From: Listeria_A hofi
GTDB taxonomy: Bacteria; Bacillota; Bacilli; Lactobacillales; Listeriaceae
DNA length: 64,000 bases
Assembly: GCF_963575615.1 (NCBI RefSeq)
Contig: NZ_CAUYTL010000002.1
Span: forward strand, 1 to 64,000
Direction: 5' to 3'
In this document: piece after piece, positions 33,188-42,369 of the stretch
Layout: the number at the start of each line of letters is the position of its first letter
How positions within the stretch are numbered: position 1 is the first letter of the stretch
Program-made: the position numbers and the translations under genes
Notes under the pieces: generated by a model
What the model saw: only the letters and a program-made list of their open reading frames with translations
What the model was told of the DNA's origin: nothing
The model's database searches: none

Positions 33188-34210
33188 GTGAATGCAAAAA
33201 GATGGATTGCGATTGGTATTGTCGCAGCGTTATTAGTAGTAAGCGGGATTACAAAGATTACGAGTACGCTCTTAGCAAGCGATGACGAGTATACAATGTC
33301 GTGGGCAGAATCATTAGCGGCGATGGACTCAGAAATGACTGAACTAGTACTTGAGGATGGTAATACAGATAAACGGATTGCGGTGCTTCATATTGATGGT
33401 GCTATTCAAGACACCGGTTCGAGTGATTCGCTTTTTGGAGGTAGTGAAGGTTATAATCATTCAGATTTCATGGATCAATTGGAGCAAATTCGTGAAGATG
33501 GTACAGTTGCCGGCGTTGTTTTAAACGTGAATTCACCAGGTGGTGGCGTTGTGGAATCGGCCCAAATTCGCGATAAAATTTTACAGATAAAAAAAGAGAA
33601 GAAGTTGCCAGTTTATGCTTCATTTGGTAGCATGGCGGCCTCAGGCGGTTATTACGTCTCCGCGCCAGCCGACAAGATTTTTGCGAGTCCAGAAACGCTA
33701 ACAGGCTCCATTGGTGTTATTATGCAAGGATATGATTTCAGTGAGTTGATGAAAAAAGTTGGGATTTCCGATAATACGATCAAAAGTGGCGAATTCAAAG
33801 ACATTATGAGTTCCTCACGACCAATGACAGCGGAAGAAAAAGCGATTATGCAGTCGATGATTGATGATTCTTACGGTGAATTTGTGAAAGTCGTGGCGCA
33901 AGGTCGTGGCATGACAGAAGCCGAAGTCCGCAAAATTGCAGATGGTCGGATTTATGATGGTCGTCAAGCGAAGGCAAATGGTTTGATCGATGCATTCGGC
34001 TATGAAGAACAAACGCTGGATGCACTGAAGAAAGACAAAAACTTAAAAGGTGCAGAAGTATTCGAATATGATTCGAGTGGTGGCGGTTTTGCTTCACTAT
34101 TCTCTACATCGGTCAGCCAAATTGTTGGTCAAAAAAGTGAGGCACATCAAGCGCTACAATTGATGAATATGATGGAAGCACCACGTTTGATGTATTTATA
34201 TGGTAAATAA
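33188..34210 (+). CDS. sppA: Signal peptide peptidase SppA
   Basis: The 340-residue membrane-bound serine protease degrades remnant signal peptides. An N-terminal transmembrane helix spans about 5-22. The catalytic dyad is Ser148 in FGSMAASGGYY and Lys199 in NTIKSGEFKD, with the conserved NVNSPGGGV before them. GTG start after AAGGGGG. Followed by the RDD gene on the same transcript. Confidence 0.95.
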   Translation: MNAKRWIAIGIVAALLVVSGITKITSTLLASDDEYTMSWAESLAAMDSEMTELVLEDGNTDKRIAVLHIDGAIQDTGSSDSLFGGSEGYNHSDFMDQLEQIREDGTVAGVVLNVNSPGGGVVESAQIRDKILQIKKEKKLPVYASFGSMAASGGYYVSAPADKIFASPETLTGSIGVIMQGYDFSELMKKVGISDNTIKSGEFKDIMSSSRPMTAEEKAIMQSMIDDSYGEFVKVVAQGRGMTEAEVRKIADGRIYDGRQAKANGLIDAFGYEEQTLDALKKDKNLKGAEVFEYDSSGGGFASLFSTSVSQIVGQKSEAHQALQLMNMMEAPRLMYLYGK

Positions 34211-34223
34211 AGGAGGAGTTCAA

Positions 34224-34742
34224 ATGGAACAGGAAACGTTGCAACATACGGAGCGTCCAGTTTTTAAATATGAGCCTCCAAAAGATGAAAAAATTGGCTT
34301 CCCATCGCAATATTACGCAGGATTTTGGATTCGTTTTATGGCTTATTTGGTTGATTTGCTCGCAACAACGGCAGTTACTGCAATCTTAATTAGCCCAGTT
34401 TTTCGGCTAGCAGATTGGAAAATGGATGGCTCGTTTTTCGCGATTTATGGTGCGCTCGTGACAGTCGCTTTTCTTGCCTATTTTATCGTGATGACAAAAG
34501 TTTGGGGGCAGACGCTTGGAAAAATGATTTTCGGCATTCGTGTTATTTCACTGAAAACAGAGAAGTTGACGTGGGGAACGGTATTATTTCGCGAAGGTGC
34601 TCTGCGGTTCGTCACCTCAGTTGTTTGGGGATTATACGTCGTCTGTGCGTTTACGCCGAAAAAGCAAGGTATTGCAGATTTGTTAGAAGGAACAGCAGTT
34701 GTACATGAAGGGTATTTGAAATTGGATAAAGAGTGGAAATAG
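34224..34742 (+). CDS. yteJ: RDD-domain membrane protein YteJ
   Basis: The 172-residue protein has three to four hydrophobic helices with the RDD pattern (AGFWIRFMAYLVDLLATT near the N-terminus and WGQTLGKMIFGIRV in the middle). Function is unclear; neighbouring sppA in Bacillus as well, where it is reported to modulate SppA-related envelope stress. AAGGAGGAG precedes the ATG, 13 bases after sppA. Confidence 0.88.
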   Translation: MEQETLQHTERPVFKYEPPKDEKIGFPSQYYAGFWIRFMAYLVDLLATTAVTAILISPVFRLADWKMDGSFFAIYGALVTVAFLAYFIVMTKVWGQTLGKMIFGIRVISLKTEKLTWGTVLFREGALRFVTSVVWGLYVVCAFTPKKQGIADLLEGTAVVHEGYLKLDKEWK

Positions 34743-34801
34743 CATTCGAAAAGGGACTTACGGGCTTGGCTTGTGAGTTCTTTTTGAAAGGAGTCGGTAT
34801 C

Positions 34802-35653
34802 ATGAACATGGAATCGATTGTCGATGAATTATTGCGAAAGGGTACGCTTGGCTCAGATATTATCGCATGGGACTATTTGAGTGGTGGGACATCAAGTGTT
34901 GTTGCTAAAATACAATGTAAGAATGGCCAATCCTATGTTGTGAAAGGAAATACTCCGAACCTCATTTATTGGGAAGCGGTATTTCTACAATTTTACGAAG
35001 ATAGCACTCTTTTGCCGAGGTTAGTGTATGCTGCAAAAGAGTATGTCGTATATGCTTTTTTGAAAGGGGATACATTGATTGCACGACCGGAAAAAAGGAA
35101 GATGTTACAGGATTTGACGCTAGGATTAATCAACAACTATAAACCGATTGTGCAGGAGTGGCAAGAGCAGTTTAGCTGGAAGAAATTTTTGCAGCAGGAA
35201 GTAATGGGGGCAGAGGCGATTATTGGGTCACATTTATCGGATGAAGATGCGACGCTCATTATGCAAGTTGTTCGGAGCCAGCCACGAGAGGATTTATACT
35301 TACTTCATGGTGATTGCGGCGTACATAATTTTCTCTTTCAGGAAGGGGCACTTTGCGGTGTTATTGACCCACTTCATCTGTTTGGCCCCCCAATGTACGA
35401 TTTTATTTTTGCGTTTTGTTCGTCACCGGATAGTTTAGATGAGGAGACGCTACAGTATGGCCTTTCATTTTTTGATAAAAGCTTTGCGGGTGAGCTGTAT
35501 GGCTCTGTTTTGGTAGGTCTTTACATTCGAATTGCACGTTGTCTTTTACATCATCCAGAAGATTTAAAGCGGTATTTAGAGGCTTGGGAATATTGGAAAT
35601 TGCTCTACTATAGGCAAAAAAATAGTACAACACCAAACAGTTCGGTAAAATAG
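34802..35653 (+). CDS. APH-family phosphotransferase-like protein
   Basis: The 283-residue kinase-fold protein has the catalytic loop LLHGDCGVHNF and GVIDPLHLFGPPMYDF, the metal Asp. It belongs to the aminoglycoside/choline kinase superfamily; substrate unknown and no assignment to a resistance class is justified. The ATG at 34802 follows GAAAGGAG. An in-frame GTG-type start at 34733 inside yteJ is less likely. Confidence 0.8.
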   Translation: MNMESIVDELLRKGTLGSDIIAWDYLSGGTSSVVAKIQCKNGQSYVVKGNTPNLIYWEAVFLQFYEDSTLLPRLVYAAKEYVVYAFLKGDTLIARPEKRKMLQDLTLGLINNYKPIVQEWQEQFSWKKFLQQEVMGAEAIIGSHLSDEDATLIMQVVRSQPREDLYLLHGDCGVHNFLFQEGALCGVIDPLHLFGPPMYDFIFAFCSSPDSLDEETLQYGLSFFDKSFAGELYGSVLVGLYIRIARCLLHHPEDLKRYLEAWEYWKLLYYRQKNSTTPNSSVK

Positions 35654-35688
35654 AAGGCGTAGATATAAATCAAAGGAGGCAATTCAGA

Positions 35689-36189
35689 ATGGCAGAAGTT
35701 ACATTTAAGGGAAATCCAATGACGTTGATTGGTAAAGAAGTAAAAGTTGGTGATACGGCGCCAGATTTCACGGTTTTAAATCAAGGCTTAGAACCAGTAA
35801 CATTAGGTGATTATGATGGCAAAGTGAAGATAATTAGTGTGATTCCGTCAATTGATACAGGTGTATGCTCGCAACAAACACGTAAGTTCAATGAAGAAGC
35901 TTCAGGTCTTGAAAATACAGCGATACTTACAATTTCAGTCGATTTACCATTTGCACAAAAGAAATGGTGTGCAGCAGAAGGACTTCCAAATGTGATTACA
36001 CTTTCTGATCATCGCGATCTTTCATTTGGTGAGGCATATGGTGTTGTAATGAAGGAATTACGCTTGCTTGCCCGTTCTGTATTTGTGCTTGATAGTAACA
36101 ATAAAGTGGTTCATGCAGAATACGTAGGTGAAGGAACTAATCATCCGGATTACGAAACAGCCATTTCAAAGGCAAAAGAAGCGAAATAA
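35689..36189 (+). CDS. tpx: Thiol peroxidase Tpx
   Basis: The 166-residue 2-Cys peroxiredoxin reduces H2O2 and alkyl peroxides with thioredoxin. The peroxidatic Cys is in SIDTGVCSQQTRKF and the resolving Cys in KKWCAAEGLPN. Length and ends are standard. AAGGAGG lies before the ATG. Confidence 0.97.
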   Translation: MAEVTFKGNPMTLIGKEVKVGDTAPDFTVLNQGLEPVTLGDYDGKVKIISVIPSIDTGVCSQQTRKFNEEASGLENTAILTISVDLPFAQKKWCAAEGLPNVITLSDHRDLSFGEAYGVVMKELRLLARSVFVLDSNNKVVHAEYVGEGTNHPDYETAISKAKEAK

Positions 36190-36190
36190 T

Positions 36191-36234
36191 GACTAAAAAC
36201 TAGTGATTCCATATTTGGATCGCTAGTTTTTTCT
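36191..36234 (+). terminator. Intrinsic terminator after tpx
   Basis: AAAACTAGTGATTCC pairs with GGATCGCTAGTTTT, followed by TT. Confidence 0.85.
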
Positions 36235-36318
36235 GTTATAGTCATAATTGAACTGTATACTATAACAACAAGTTATTTAGCAAGAAAATCGACAAAAATA
36301 AAGTGCTTGCTCATTTTA

Positions 36319-36380
36319 TTACAAATCTTGTTTTTTGATAGTATAAAATGCTGTCATCTTGACTAGAAATGCTGTATAAT
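36319..36380 (+). promoter_or_regulatory. Candidate promoters of ytxK-ackA
   Basis: TTACAA (36319-36324) and TATAAA (36342-36347) have a 17-base spacer. Further on, TATAAT at 36375-36380 has the poor -35 TGTCAT at 36352. Either or both could drive ytxK-ackA. Confidence 0.45.
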
Positions 36381-36423
36381 GTTTAATTGGTGTTAGAAAT
36401 GAAGGAATTCGAGGTGTTCACTT

Positions 36424-37416
36424 TTGACAAATGCAACAGTTGAGGAATTATTCCGTGTTCTTGATGATACAGCAATCATTATTCAGAACGAGCTCGAAAT
36501 GAGTTATCTGGAGGCTGTTTATGAGACAGGAGAGAATTTATTTCAGAAAGAGGTACTTCAAAAGGATGAACTTTCTGCTGAGGCGACACTGAATCTGGAA
36601 GAGTGGTATAGTTCTGTTCAGTTGGAGGAGTTTGCAAAAGAAGATATCCGTAAGAGTTATCAACTTGCACTCTTAAAAGGTATGAAGCACGGCATTCAAG
36701 TGAACCATCAAATGACGCCGGACTCAATTGGGTTCATTATGGGTTATTTAGTGGATAAAGCTTTTGCTGGCAAGAAACAAATCCGTTTGCTTGATCCCGC
36801 GTGTGGGACAGGTAACTTAATCGCAACGATTGTCAATCAATTGGAAGGTAAATTAGAACTCGATGCTACTGGTGTTGATGTTGATGATTTGCTCATTTCG
36901 CTTGCTTACGTCGGTGCTGATTTGGAGCGTCAACCAATTCAACTTTTACATCAAGATGGTCTAGGTAATTTGCTTGTTGATCCGGTTGATGTTGTTGTCA
37001 GTGACTTGCCGGTAGGGTATTATCCGGACGATACGCGTGCTAAGACATTTGAACTTAGCCGTGATGATGGTCATTCTTTTGCCCATTTCTTATTTATTGA
37101 ACAAGGTATGCGGTACACGAAAGCGGGAGGGTATTTATTTTTCCTCGTGCCAAGTGCAATGTTTGGAACGGCAGATTTCGCGAAAGTGGACAGGTTTATC
37201 AAAAAACATGGACACATTCAAGGGATTCTACAATTGCCTGAGACACTTTTTGCATCTGAGAACGCTCGGAAAAGTATTCTTATACTGCAAAAAGGGGCAG
37301 ATGATATAGAGCCACCAAAAGAGGTATTGCTCGCTAACCTGCCGAGTTTGACCGATCCAAAAGCGACGGCAAACATATTAGCTAAAATTGAAAACTGGTT
37401 TAACGAAAACAAGTAG
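36424..37416 (+). CDS. ytxK: YtxK, SAM-dependent N6-adenine methyltransferase-like protein
   Basis: The 330-residue protein has a DNA-methyltransferase fold: SAM motif RLLDPACGTGNLIATI, acidic GVDVDDLLISLA, and VVSDLPVGYYP at the position where active N6-adenine enzymes have (N/D)PP(Y/F). The replacement of NPPY by SDLPVGYY is typical of the YtxK family and leaves its activity uncertain. It has no restriction partner or specificity domain. TTG start after GAGGTG. It is tightly linked to ackA, as in Bacillus. Confidence 0.88.
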   Translation: MTNATVEELFRVLDDTAIIIQNELEMSYLEAVYETGENLFQKEVLQKDELSAEATLNLEEWYSSVQLEEFAKEDIRKSYQLALLKGMKHGIQVNHQMTPDSIGFIMGYLVDKAFAGKKQIRLLDPACGTGNLIATIVNQLEGKLELDATGVDVDDLLISLAYVGADLERQPIQLLHQDGLGNLLVDPVDVVVSDLPVGYYPDDTRAKTFELSRDDGHSFAHFLFIEQGMRYTKAGGYLFFLVPSAMFGTADFAKVDRFIKKHGHIQGILQLPETLFASENARKSILILQKGADDIEPPKEVLLANLPSLTDPKATANILAKIENWFNENK

Positions 37417-37440
37417 TTGAAGGGAATGGATCAAATAAAC

Positions 37441-38634
37441 ATGGAAAAAACAATTGCAATTAATGCTGGGAGCTCCTCACTAAAATTCCAACTATATGAT
37501 ATGCCATCAGAAACTGTTATTACGGCGGGAATCGTCGAGCGTATTGGTTTGAAAGATTCGATTTTTACAATTTCAGTCGATGATGAAAAAATTAAAGAAG
37601 TAACGGACATTCCGGATCATGAAGTCGCGGTTCAAATGTTGCTAGACAAACTAATTTCGCATAATATTATTAGTTCATATGACGAAATTACGGGTGTTGG
37701 TCATCGTGTCGTCCATGGTGGTGAAAAATTTACAGAATCAGTTTACATCACCAATCAAGTTATTGCAGACATCGAAGCGCTATCTGAGCTTGCGCCACTT
37801 CACAACCCGGCGAATGTCACTGGAATCCGAGCTTTCCGTAAAGTCTTGCCTGATATTGTGGCAGTAGCTGTTTTTGATACAGCCTTCCATCAAACAATGC
37901 CACCATCAAGCTACCTTTACAGCTTGCCGTACAATTACTACGAAGATTATGGCATTCGTAAATATGGCTTCCATGGAACAAGCCATAAATACGTGACAGA
38001 ACGCGCGTCTGATTTACTTGGCCGTCCACAAGAAGAGTTACGTCTAATCACGTGTCACTTAGGAAATGGTGCAAGTATTGCTGCTATCGAAGGCGGGAAA
38101 TCGATGGATACATCAATGGGCTTCACACCGCTTGCTGGTGTTTCGATGGGAACTCGTTCTGGTAATATTGATCCTGCGCTTGTTCCATTTATTATGGAAA
38201 AGACAGGAAAGTCAGCAGAACAAGTGCTTGATGTTTTGAATAAAGAATCAGGTATGCTTGGTGTATCAGGTATTTCAAGTGATCTTCGTGATCTTGAAAG
38301 TGAAGCGGCAAAAGGAAATGATCGTGCGGAATTAGCGCTTGACGTTTTTGTTGATGGTATCCATAAATATATCGGCTCGTATGCAGCGCGTATGAACGGT
38401 GTCGATGCGATTATCTTCACGGCTGGAATCGGCGAAAACAGCTCATACATTCGTGAACGCGTACTTCGTGGCCTTGAGTTCATGGGCGTTTACTGGGATC
38501 CAGCGCTTAATCAAGTTCGTGGCGTAGAAGCATTCCTTAACTACCCGCATTCACCAGTCAAGGTCATCATTATTCCGACAAATGAAGAATTAATGATTGC
38601 ACGCGACGTGGAAGTTATTCGCGCACAACGCTAA
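37441..38634 (+). CDS. ackA: Acetate kinase
   Basis: The 397-residue enzyme interconverts acetyl-phosphate and acetate with ATP. It has NAGSSSLKFQLY at the N-terminus, GFHGTSHKYVTERA, HLGNGASIAAI and the ADP-binding FTAGIGENSS. The ATG at 37441 gives the standard N-terminus; an in-frame TTG-like start at 37417, directly after ytxK, would add eight residues. Central to overflow metabolism and a common CcpA target. Confidence 0.96.
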   Translation: MEKTIAINAGSSSLKFQLYDMPSETVITAGIVERIGLKDSIFTISVDDEKIKEVTDIPDHEVAVQMLLDKLISHNIISSYDEITGVGHRVVHGGEKFTESVYITNQVIADIEALSELAPLHNPANVTGIRAFRKVLPDIVAVAVFDTAFHQTMPPSSYLYSLPYNYYEDYGIRKYGFHGTSHKYVTERASDLLGRPQEELRLITCHLGNGASIAAIEGGKSMDTSMGFTPLAGVSMGTRSGNIDPALVPFIMEKTGKSAEQVLDVLNKESGMLGVSGISSDLRDLESEAAKGNDRAELALDVFVDGIHKYIGSYAARMNGVDAIIFTAGIGENSSYIRERVLRGLEFMGVYWDPALNQVRGVEAFLNYPHSPVKVIIIPTNEELMIARDVEVIRAQR

Positions 38635-38635
38635 A

Positions 38636-38680
38636 GTTAAAGAAAGTAGCTACCTCTGATGGCAGTTGCTTTCTTTTTTT
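38636..38680 (+). terminator. Intrinsic terminator after ackA
   Basis: AAGAAAGTAGCTACC pairs with GGCAGTTGCTTTCTT, followed by a T run. Confidence 0.85.
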
Positions 38681-38803
38681 ATGGCGTAATTGTGAATTTG
38701 AAAAATGAGAATATAGGAAGAGTTAGCGCTATGATTAGATATCTACCTAGTGTTATGTTACGATACATTAAGTAAATATAAAAACTGTAAAGGCGGCAAT
38801 GAG

Positions 38804-39469
38804 ATGAACAGTGCTCTTTTAGAAGATTTTAAAGTATGGATGGGGAATGATCCTAAATTAAATGAAGGTATGCAGCATTTGGACGAGTTCAGAAGTCTAA
38901 TGACGTGTTACCAATCTGTTATTCGTGAGGTCAGAACAAAACTGGATATTTTAAATGATGAGATGGCTCTGAAGGAAGACCGCAATCCGATTCAATTTAT
39001 TACGTCTAGAATTAAAAAGCCAGCTAGTATCGGTACAAAACTGCTGAAAAAAGAAAAAGAAATTACAGTAGATAATATTCGAGATACGCTAAATGATGTA
39101 GCAGGAATTCGCGTTATTTGCTCGTACACGGATGACATATATTGGTTAGCTGAAATGCTGACAAAGCAAGATGATGTTTATCTGATCGAGACAAAAGATT
39201 ATATCAAAACCCCAAAGGAAAATGGATATCGTAGCTTGCATTTAATCTTGGAAGTGCCTATCTTCTTATCGGATCGTAAGGAAGCTTACCGAATTGAAGT
39301 GCAAATCCGTACCATCGCGATGGATTATTGGGCAAGCCTAGAACATTCCTTGCGGTATAAAAAAGAATTCGGCGATACCGAGCTTGGTATCGAACTTGAA
39401 AACTGTGCACATGAACTAGCCACGCTTGAAGATAGAATGTTGGCGATTCGTGAAAAAATTAATCAATAA
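38804..39469 (+). CDS. relP: Small alarmone synthetase (RelP/YwaC-like)
   Basis: The 221-residue single-domain (p)ppGpp synthetase lacks the hydrolase and regulatory domains of Rel. Motifs include SRIKKPASIGTKL, AGIRVICSYTDDIY, PKENGYRSLHL and EVQIRTIAMDYWASLEH. The PKxNGYRSLHL and IRTIAMDFWASLEH patterns are closer to YwaC/RelP than to YjbM/RelQ, by memory of those sequences. The ATG at 38804 follows AAAGGCGG; an earlier ATG at 38750 has no ribosome site. Confidence 0.88.
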   Translation: MNSALLEDFKVWMGNDPKLNEGMQHLDEFRSLMTCYQSVIREVRTKLDILNDEMALKEDRNPIQFITSRIKKPASIGTKLLKKEKEITVDNIRDTLNDVAGIRVICSYTDDIYWLAEMLTKQDDVYLIETKDYIKTPKENGYRSLHLILEVPIFLSDRKEAYRIEVQIRTIAMDYWASLEHSLRYKKEFGDTELGIELENCAHELATLEDRMLAIREKINQ

Positions 39470-39513
39470 AATAAGCGATTTCCCGAAATTTGATGGGAAA
39501 TCGCTTATTTATA
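39467..39513. terminator. Bidirectional terminator between relP and uspA
   Basis: ATAAGCGATTTCCC pairs with GGGAAATCGCTTAT, with A/T runs on both sides. Confidence 0.88.
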
Positions 39514-39517
39514 ACTT

Positions 39518-39976
39518 TTAATCTTTGTACACAGGGTCTTCATTTCTTACGACAAGTACATCGCAAGGAGAGTGGCGGATAATGTATTCAGAAACACTAC
39601 CGATAAGTAAACGTTCTACCGCGTTTAGACCAGTCGCACCACACATGATAAGGTCGGCTTTAAAGGCTTTGGCAGCTTCTTTTGTGATGGCAGTTTTTGG
39701 TGAACCATATTCGATATATGTTTCGACATTGGTAACACCTTGTTTTAGCGCATCATCTTTATATCCATTTAATAATTCATCTGCATATTCTGTAGCTTTG
39801 TCAGCCATTGAAGTATCGTAATTCGCAACGGATGAGAATGCACGCGTATCAATAACGTGGACAAGTCCAAGTGATCCTTCATTTCTTTTTGCAACTTGAA
39901 TTGCTTTTTGGAATGCGCTTTCTGCTTCTTTTGATCCGTCGACTGCAACTAAAACTCTACTGTATTGTTGTAACAT
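39518..39976 (-). CDS. Universal stress protein UspA family
   Basis: The 152-residue protein has the ATP-binding type UspA fold: VLVAVDGSKEAE at the start and GATGLNAVERLLIGSVSEYI (G-2x-G-9x-G-S) near the end. Stress-related, exact role unknown. The ATG at 39976 follows GGGAGGGA. The dispersed element copy C sits directly upstream at 39994, in its 5' region. Confidence 0.93.
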   Translation of the reverse strand: MLQQYSRVLVAVDGSKEAESAFQKAIQVAKRNEGSLGLVHVIDTRAFSSVANYDTSMADKATEYADELLNGYKDDALKQGVTNVETYIEYGSPKTAITKEAAKAFKADLIMCGATGLNAVERLLIGSVSEYIIRHSPCDVLVVRNEDPVYKD

Positions 39977-39993
39977 TCTAAATCCCTCCTGCC

Positions 39994-40115
39994 CAGCGTG
40001 TCGACAAACACTTATCTTCATCGTTAAAGTCTGTGCGCCGGTGCTCATGTACAGGTCGTACATTCCGCTCCAGTGCTCGACTTTGCCTAGAGTCTAAGCA
40101 TTTGTCGACACGCTG
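39994..40115 (+). repeat. Dispersed ~121-bp palindromic element, copy C
   Basis: Perfect ends CAGCGTGTCGACAAA and TTTGTCGACACGCTG. Inner AAAGTC pairs with GACTTT and TGTAC with GTACA. It shares CGTTAAA, TTTGCCTAG and CTAAGCATTTGT with the copies at 15428 and 31449, and the GTTTGGCGGGA flank with copy A. It lies between uspA and ald. Confidence 0.9.
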
Positions 40116-40278
40116 GGGTTTGGCGGGACTTTCACGGGAGACAATTTTTGCGACACTTTGGAAAATCTTTTTATACTTGTATTGTACCCTTTTTTTGTGA
40201 AAACAACCATTAAAAGCATTGCAAAATTTTTTAACCCGTATTTTTTTACAATTCGGGTCATCTGTGTTATTCTTGTTT

Positions 40279-40292
40279 TGTAAGCGCATACT
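40279..40292 (+). promoter_or_regulatory. Weak cre-like site before ald
   Basis: TGTAAGCGCATACT matches the cre consensus at 12 of 14 positions, 35 bases before the ald start. Suggestive only. Confidence 0.3.
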
Positions 40293-40326
40293 TAATGGGC
40301 TAATTTACTTAAAAGGGGAGATTCTT

Positions 40327-41442
40327 ATGTTAATCGGTGTTCCAAAAGAAATTAAGAATAATGAAAATCGGGTAGCAATGACACCGGCCAGTGTTTTATC
40401 TTATGTGCAGTCAGGTCACAAAGTACTAGTGGAAACTAATGCCGGTCTAGGTTCAGCTTTTCACGATGAGGATTACGTTGCGGCAGGCGCGACGATTGTG
40501 GAAACAGCAACAGAGGCTTGGGCAGCGGACATGGTTGTGAAGGTGAAGGAACCGATTGCATCGGAATACGGCTATTTCCGTGAAGGATTGTTATTATTCA
40601 CGTACTTACATTTGGCGAATGAGCCAGAACTTGCGAAGGCACTTACAGAGAATAAGGTAAACAGTGTCGCTTACGAAACAGTAGAACTAGATGATCGTAC
40701 ATTACCATTACTTAGCCCGATGAGTGAGGTTGCTGGTCGTATGGCAGCGCAGATTGGGACGCAATTTTTGCAACGAAATAATGGCGGTCGCGGTATTTTG
40801 CTTAGTGGTGTGCCGGGTGTGGAGCGCGGAGAAGTAGTTATCATTGGCGGCGGAATGGCGGGAACAAACGCAGCAAAAGTGGCGATTGGACTTGGAGCGA
40901 ATGTAACGATTCTTGATTTGAATTTGCACCGTTTACGTGAGTTGGACGACATTTTTGGTAACCAAATTACGACATTGATGAGTAATGCATTTAATATCGA
41001 AACTGCTGTAAAGAAGGCTGATTTAGTCGTTGGCGCGGTATTGATTCCAGGTGCGCGTGCTCCTAAACTGGTGAAAGAGGATCTTGTGAAGCAAATGAAA
41101 CCAGGCGCTGTAATTGTGGATATTGCGATTGATCAAGGTGGTATTTTTGAAACGACGGATCGTGTGACGACACATGATGACCCAACCTATGAAAAACATG
41201 GCGTGGTGCATTATGCAGTGGCGAATATGCCAGGTGCTGTACCACGTACTTCGACAATTGCGCTTACCAATGCGACATTGCAATTCGGATTGACACTCGC
41301 CAATAAAGGGCTTGCTGATGCAGTTCTTGGGAATTTATCGCTGTATAAAGGTGTGAATACGGTTGGTGGTTACGTGACGTATAAAGCGGTTGCGGATGAT
41401 TTGGGATATGAGTATAAAGCAGTGGAAGAAGCGTTGGCTTAA
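40327..41442 (+). CDS. ald: Alanine dehydrogenase
   Basis: The 371-residue NAD enzyme interconverts alanine and pyruvate plus ammonia. It starts MLIGVPKEIKNNENRVAMTP, has pyruvate/active-site VKVKEP and HLANEPELAK, the NAD fold VIIGGGMAGTNAAKVAIGLG and a late DQGG patch. GGGGAG precedes the ATG. Confidence 0.97.
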   Translation: MLIGVPKEIKNNENRVAMTPASVLSYVQSGHKVLVETNAGLGSAFHDEDYVAAGATIVETATEAWAADMVVKVKEPIASEYGYFREGLLLFTYLHLANEPELAKALTENKVNSVAYETVELDDRTLPLLSPMSEVAGRMAAQIGTQFLQRNNGGRGILLSGVPGVERGEVVIIGGGMAGTNAAKVAIGLGANVTILDLNLHRLRELDDIFGNQITTLMSNAFNIETAVKKADLVVGAVLIPGARAPKLVKEDLVKQMKPGAVIVDIAIDQGGIFETTDRVTTHDDPTYEKHGVVHYAVANMPGAVPRTSTIALTNATLQFGLTLANKGLADAVLGNLSLYKGVNTVGGYVTYKAVADDLGYEYKAVEEALA

Positions 41443-41446
41443 GTAG

Positions 41447-41491
41447 ATAAATGAGCAGAAATCTCTTGTTGAGGTTACTGCTCATTTTTTG
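41447..41491. terminator. Terminator after ald
   Basis: AAATGAGCAG pairs with CTGCTCATTT, followed by TTT; the converging gene ends at 41475 inside the right arm. Confidence 0.8.
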
Positions 41492-41831
41492 GTGTGTAAA
41501 TATAATTATTGTCAGCATCCATGAGTAGGAGGTTACGATTGTAGAATTGTCCGTCGCTTTTTAAGATGAGAGCGTTGGATTTGGTATCGTAGTCTATTTT
41601 TAGTTGTTTTTCTAGGAAAACAGTTGTCCAGCGTGCAATGAGTATCGGGCCTAAGTTGGATGAGAACTCTATGTCTTCTGGTGTTGTTTCTGTGGCTAGT
41701 TTTAATGTGAAAATACCACTGTTTTCGCAGCCACAGCCTTCTGTTAAATAATAAAGGTATAGTTTGCCGGGAAGATTACCACGTAAGGCGTTGACACGTG
41801 AAATCGCTTCTGGTGTGAAGGTTAAGTTCAT
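41475..41831 (-). CDS. HesB/IscA-like iron-sulfur biosynthesis family protein (YqkB-like)
   Basis: The 118-residue protein has the FeS-biosynthesis (HesB-like) fold with a single CGC-type patch in YYLTEGCGCENSGIFTL. It lacks the C-terminal CGCG of true A-type carriers, so it is more like YqkB/YneR than SufA; function unknown. GAGGTG lies just before its ATG. Confidence 0.75.
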   Translation of the reverse strand: MNLTFTPEAISRVNALRGNLPGKLYLYYLTEGCGCENSGIFTLKLATETTPEDIEFSSNLGPILIARWTTVFLEKQLKIDYDTKSNALILKSDGQFYNRNLLLMDADNNYIYTPKNEQ

Positions 41832-41937
41832 TTGGAATCACCTCGTTTTTATTTTATTGTACGGCGATTGAGTGAGATTGGGAAATTAGTTGCTCAAAGT
41901 GGATACGTTTTGTAGTATGGAGAAGGAGGTGATTGTC

Positions 41938-42339
41938 ATGGAAGGTTTGAGCCATATGACGTTTATTGTCGAAGATTTGGAAAAAGCGAGCGAGTTTTTT
42001 GAAAAGGTTTTTGATGCGGAAGAGGTTTATGCAAGTGGTGATGATACATATTCCATGTCACGGGAAAAATTTTTCTTGCTAGGAGGTTTATGGATTGCGA
42101 TTATGGAAGGGGAGAGTTTGCCAAGCAGGACGTATAATCATATCGCCTTTAAGATTGAGGATGCGGAGTATGAGGATTATTTAGGACGGATTGAGGCATT
42201 GGGATTGGAGATGAAAGCGGGGCGGCCAAGAGTTATCGGCGAGGCGAATTCGATTTATTTTTACGATTTTGATAATCATTTGTTTGAGTTGCATACGGGG
42301 ACGCTTGCGGAGAGGTTGTGTCAATACAAAAAGAAGTAG
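41938..42339 (+). CDS. fosX: FosX-type fosfomycin hydrolase
   Basis: The 133-residue glyoxalase-fold (vicinal oxygen chelate) enzyme adds water to the fosfomycin epoxide using Mn(II). The metal ligands His6, His68 (TYNHIAF) and Glu117 (FELHTGTL) and catalytic Glu43 (SREKFF) are all present, matching chromosomal FosX of Listeria closely. It is intrinsic to the genus rather than plasmid-borne. The ATG at 41938 follows AAGGAGGTG. Confidence 0.92.
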   Translation: MEGLSHMTFIVEDLEKASEFFEKVFDAEEVYASGDDTYSMSREKFFLLGGLWIAIMEGESLPSRTYNHIAFKIEDAEYEDYLGRIEALGLEMKAGRPRVIGEANSIYFYDFDNHLFELHTGTLAERLCQYKKK

Positions 42340-42369
42340 TTCGGATGAGGCTGAACTACTTCTTTGATT
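42329..42369. terminator. Bidirectional terminator between fosX and the Xaa-Pro peptidase
   Basis: AAAGAAGTAGTTC pairs with GAACTACTTCTTT around GGATGAGGCT; A and T runs flank it. Confidence 0.85.

Noticed and set aside
34802..35653. Aminoglycoside resistance gene
   Set aside because: Only the general kinase fold is supported; similar chromosomal kinases of unknown substrate are common.
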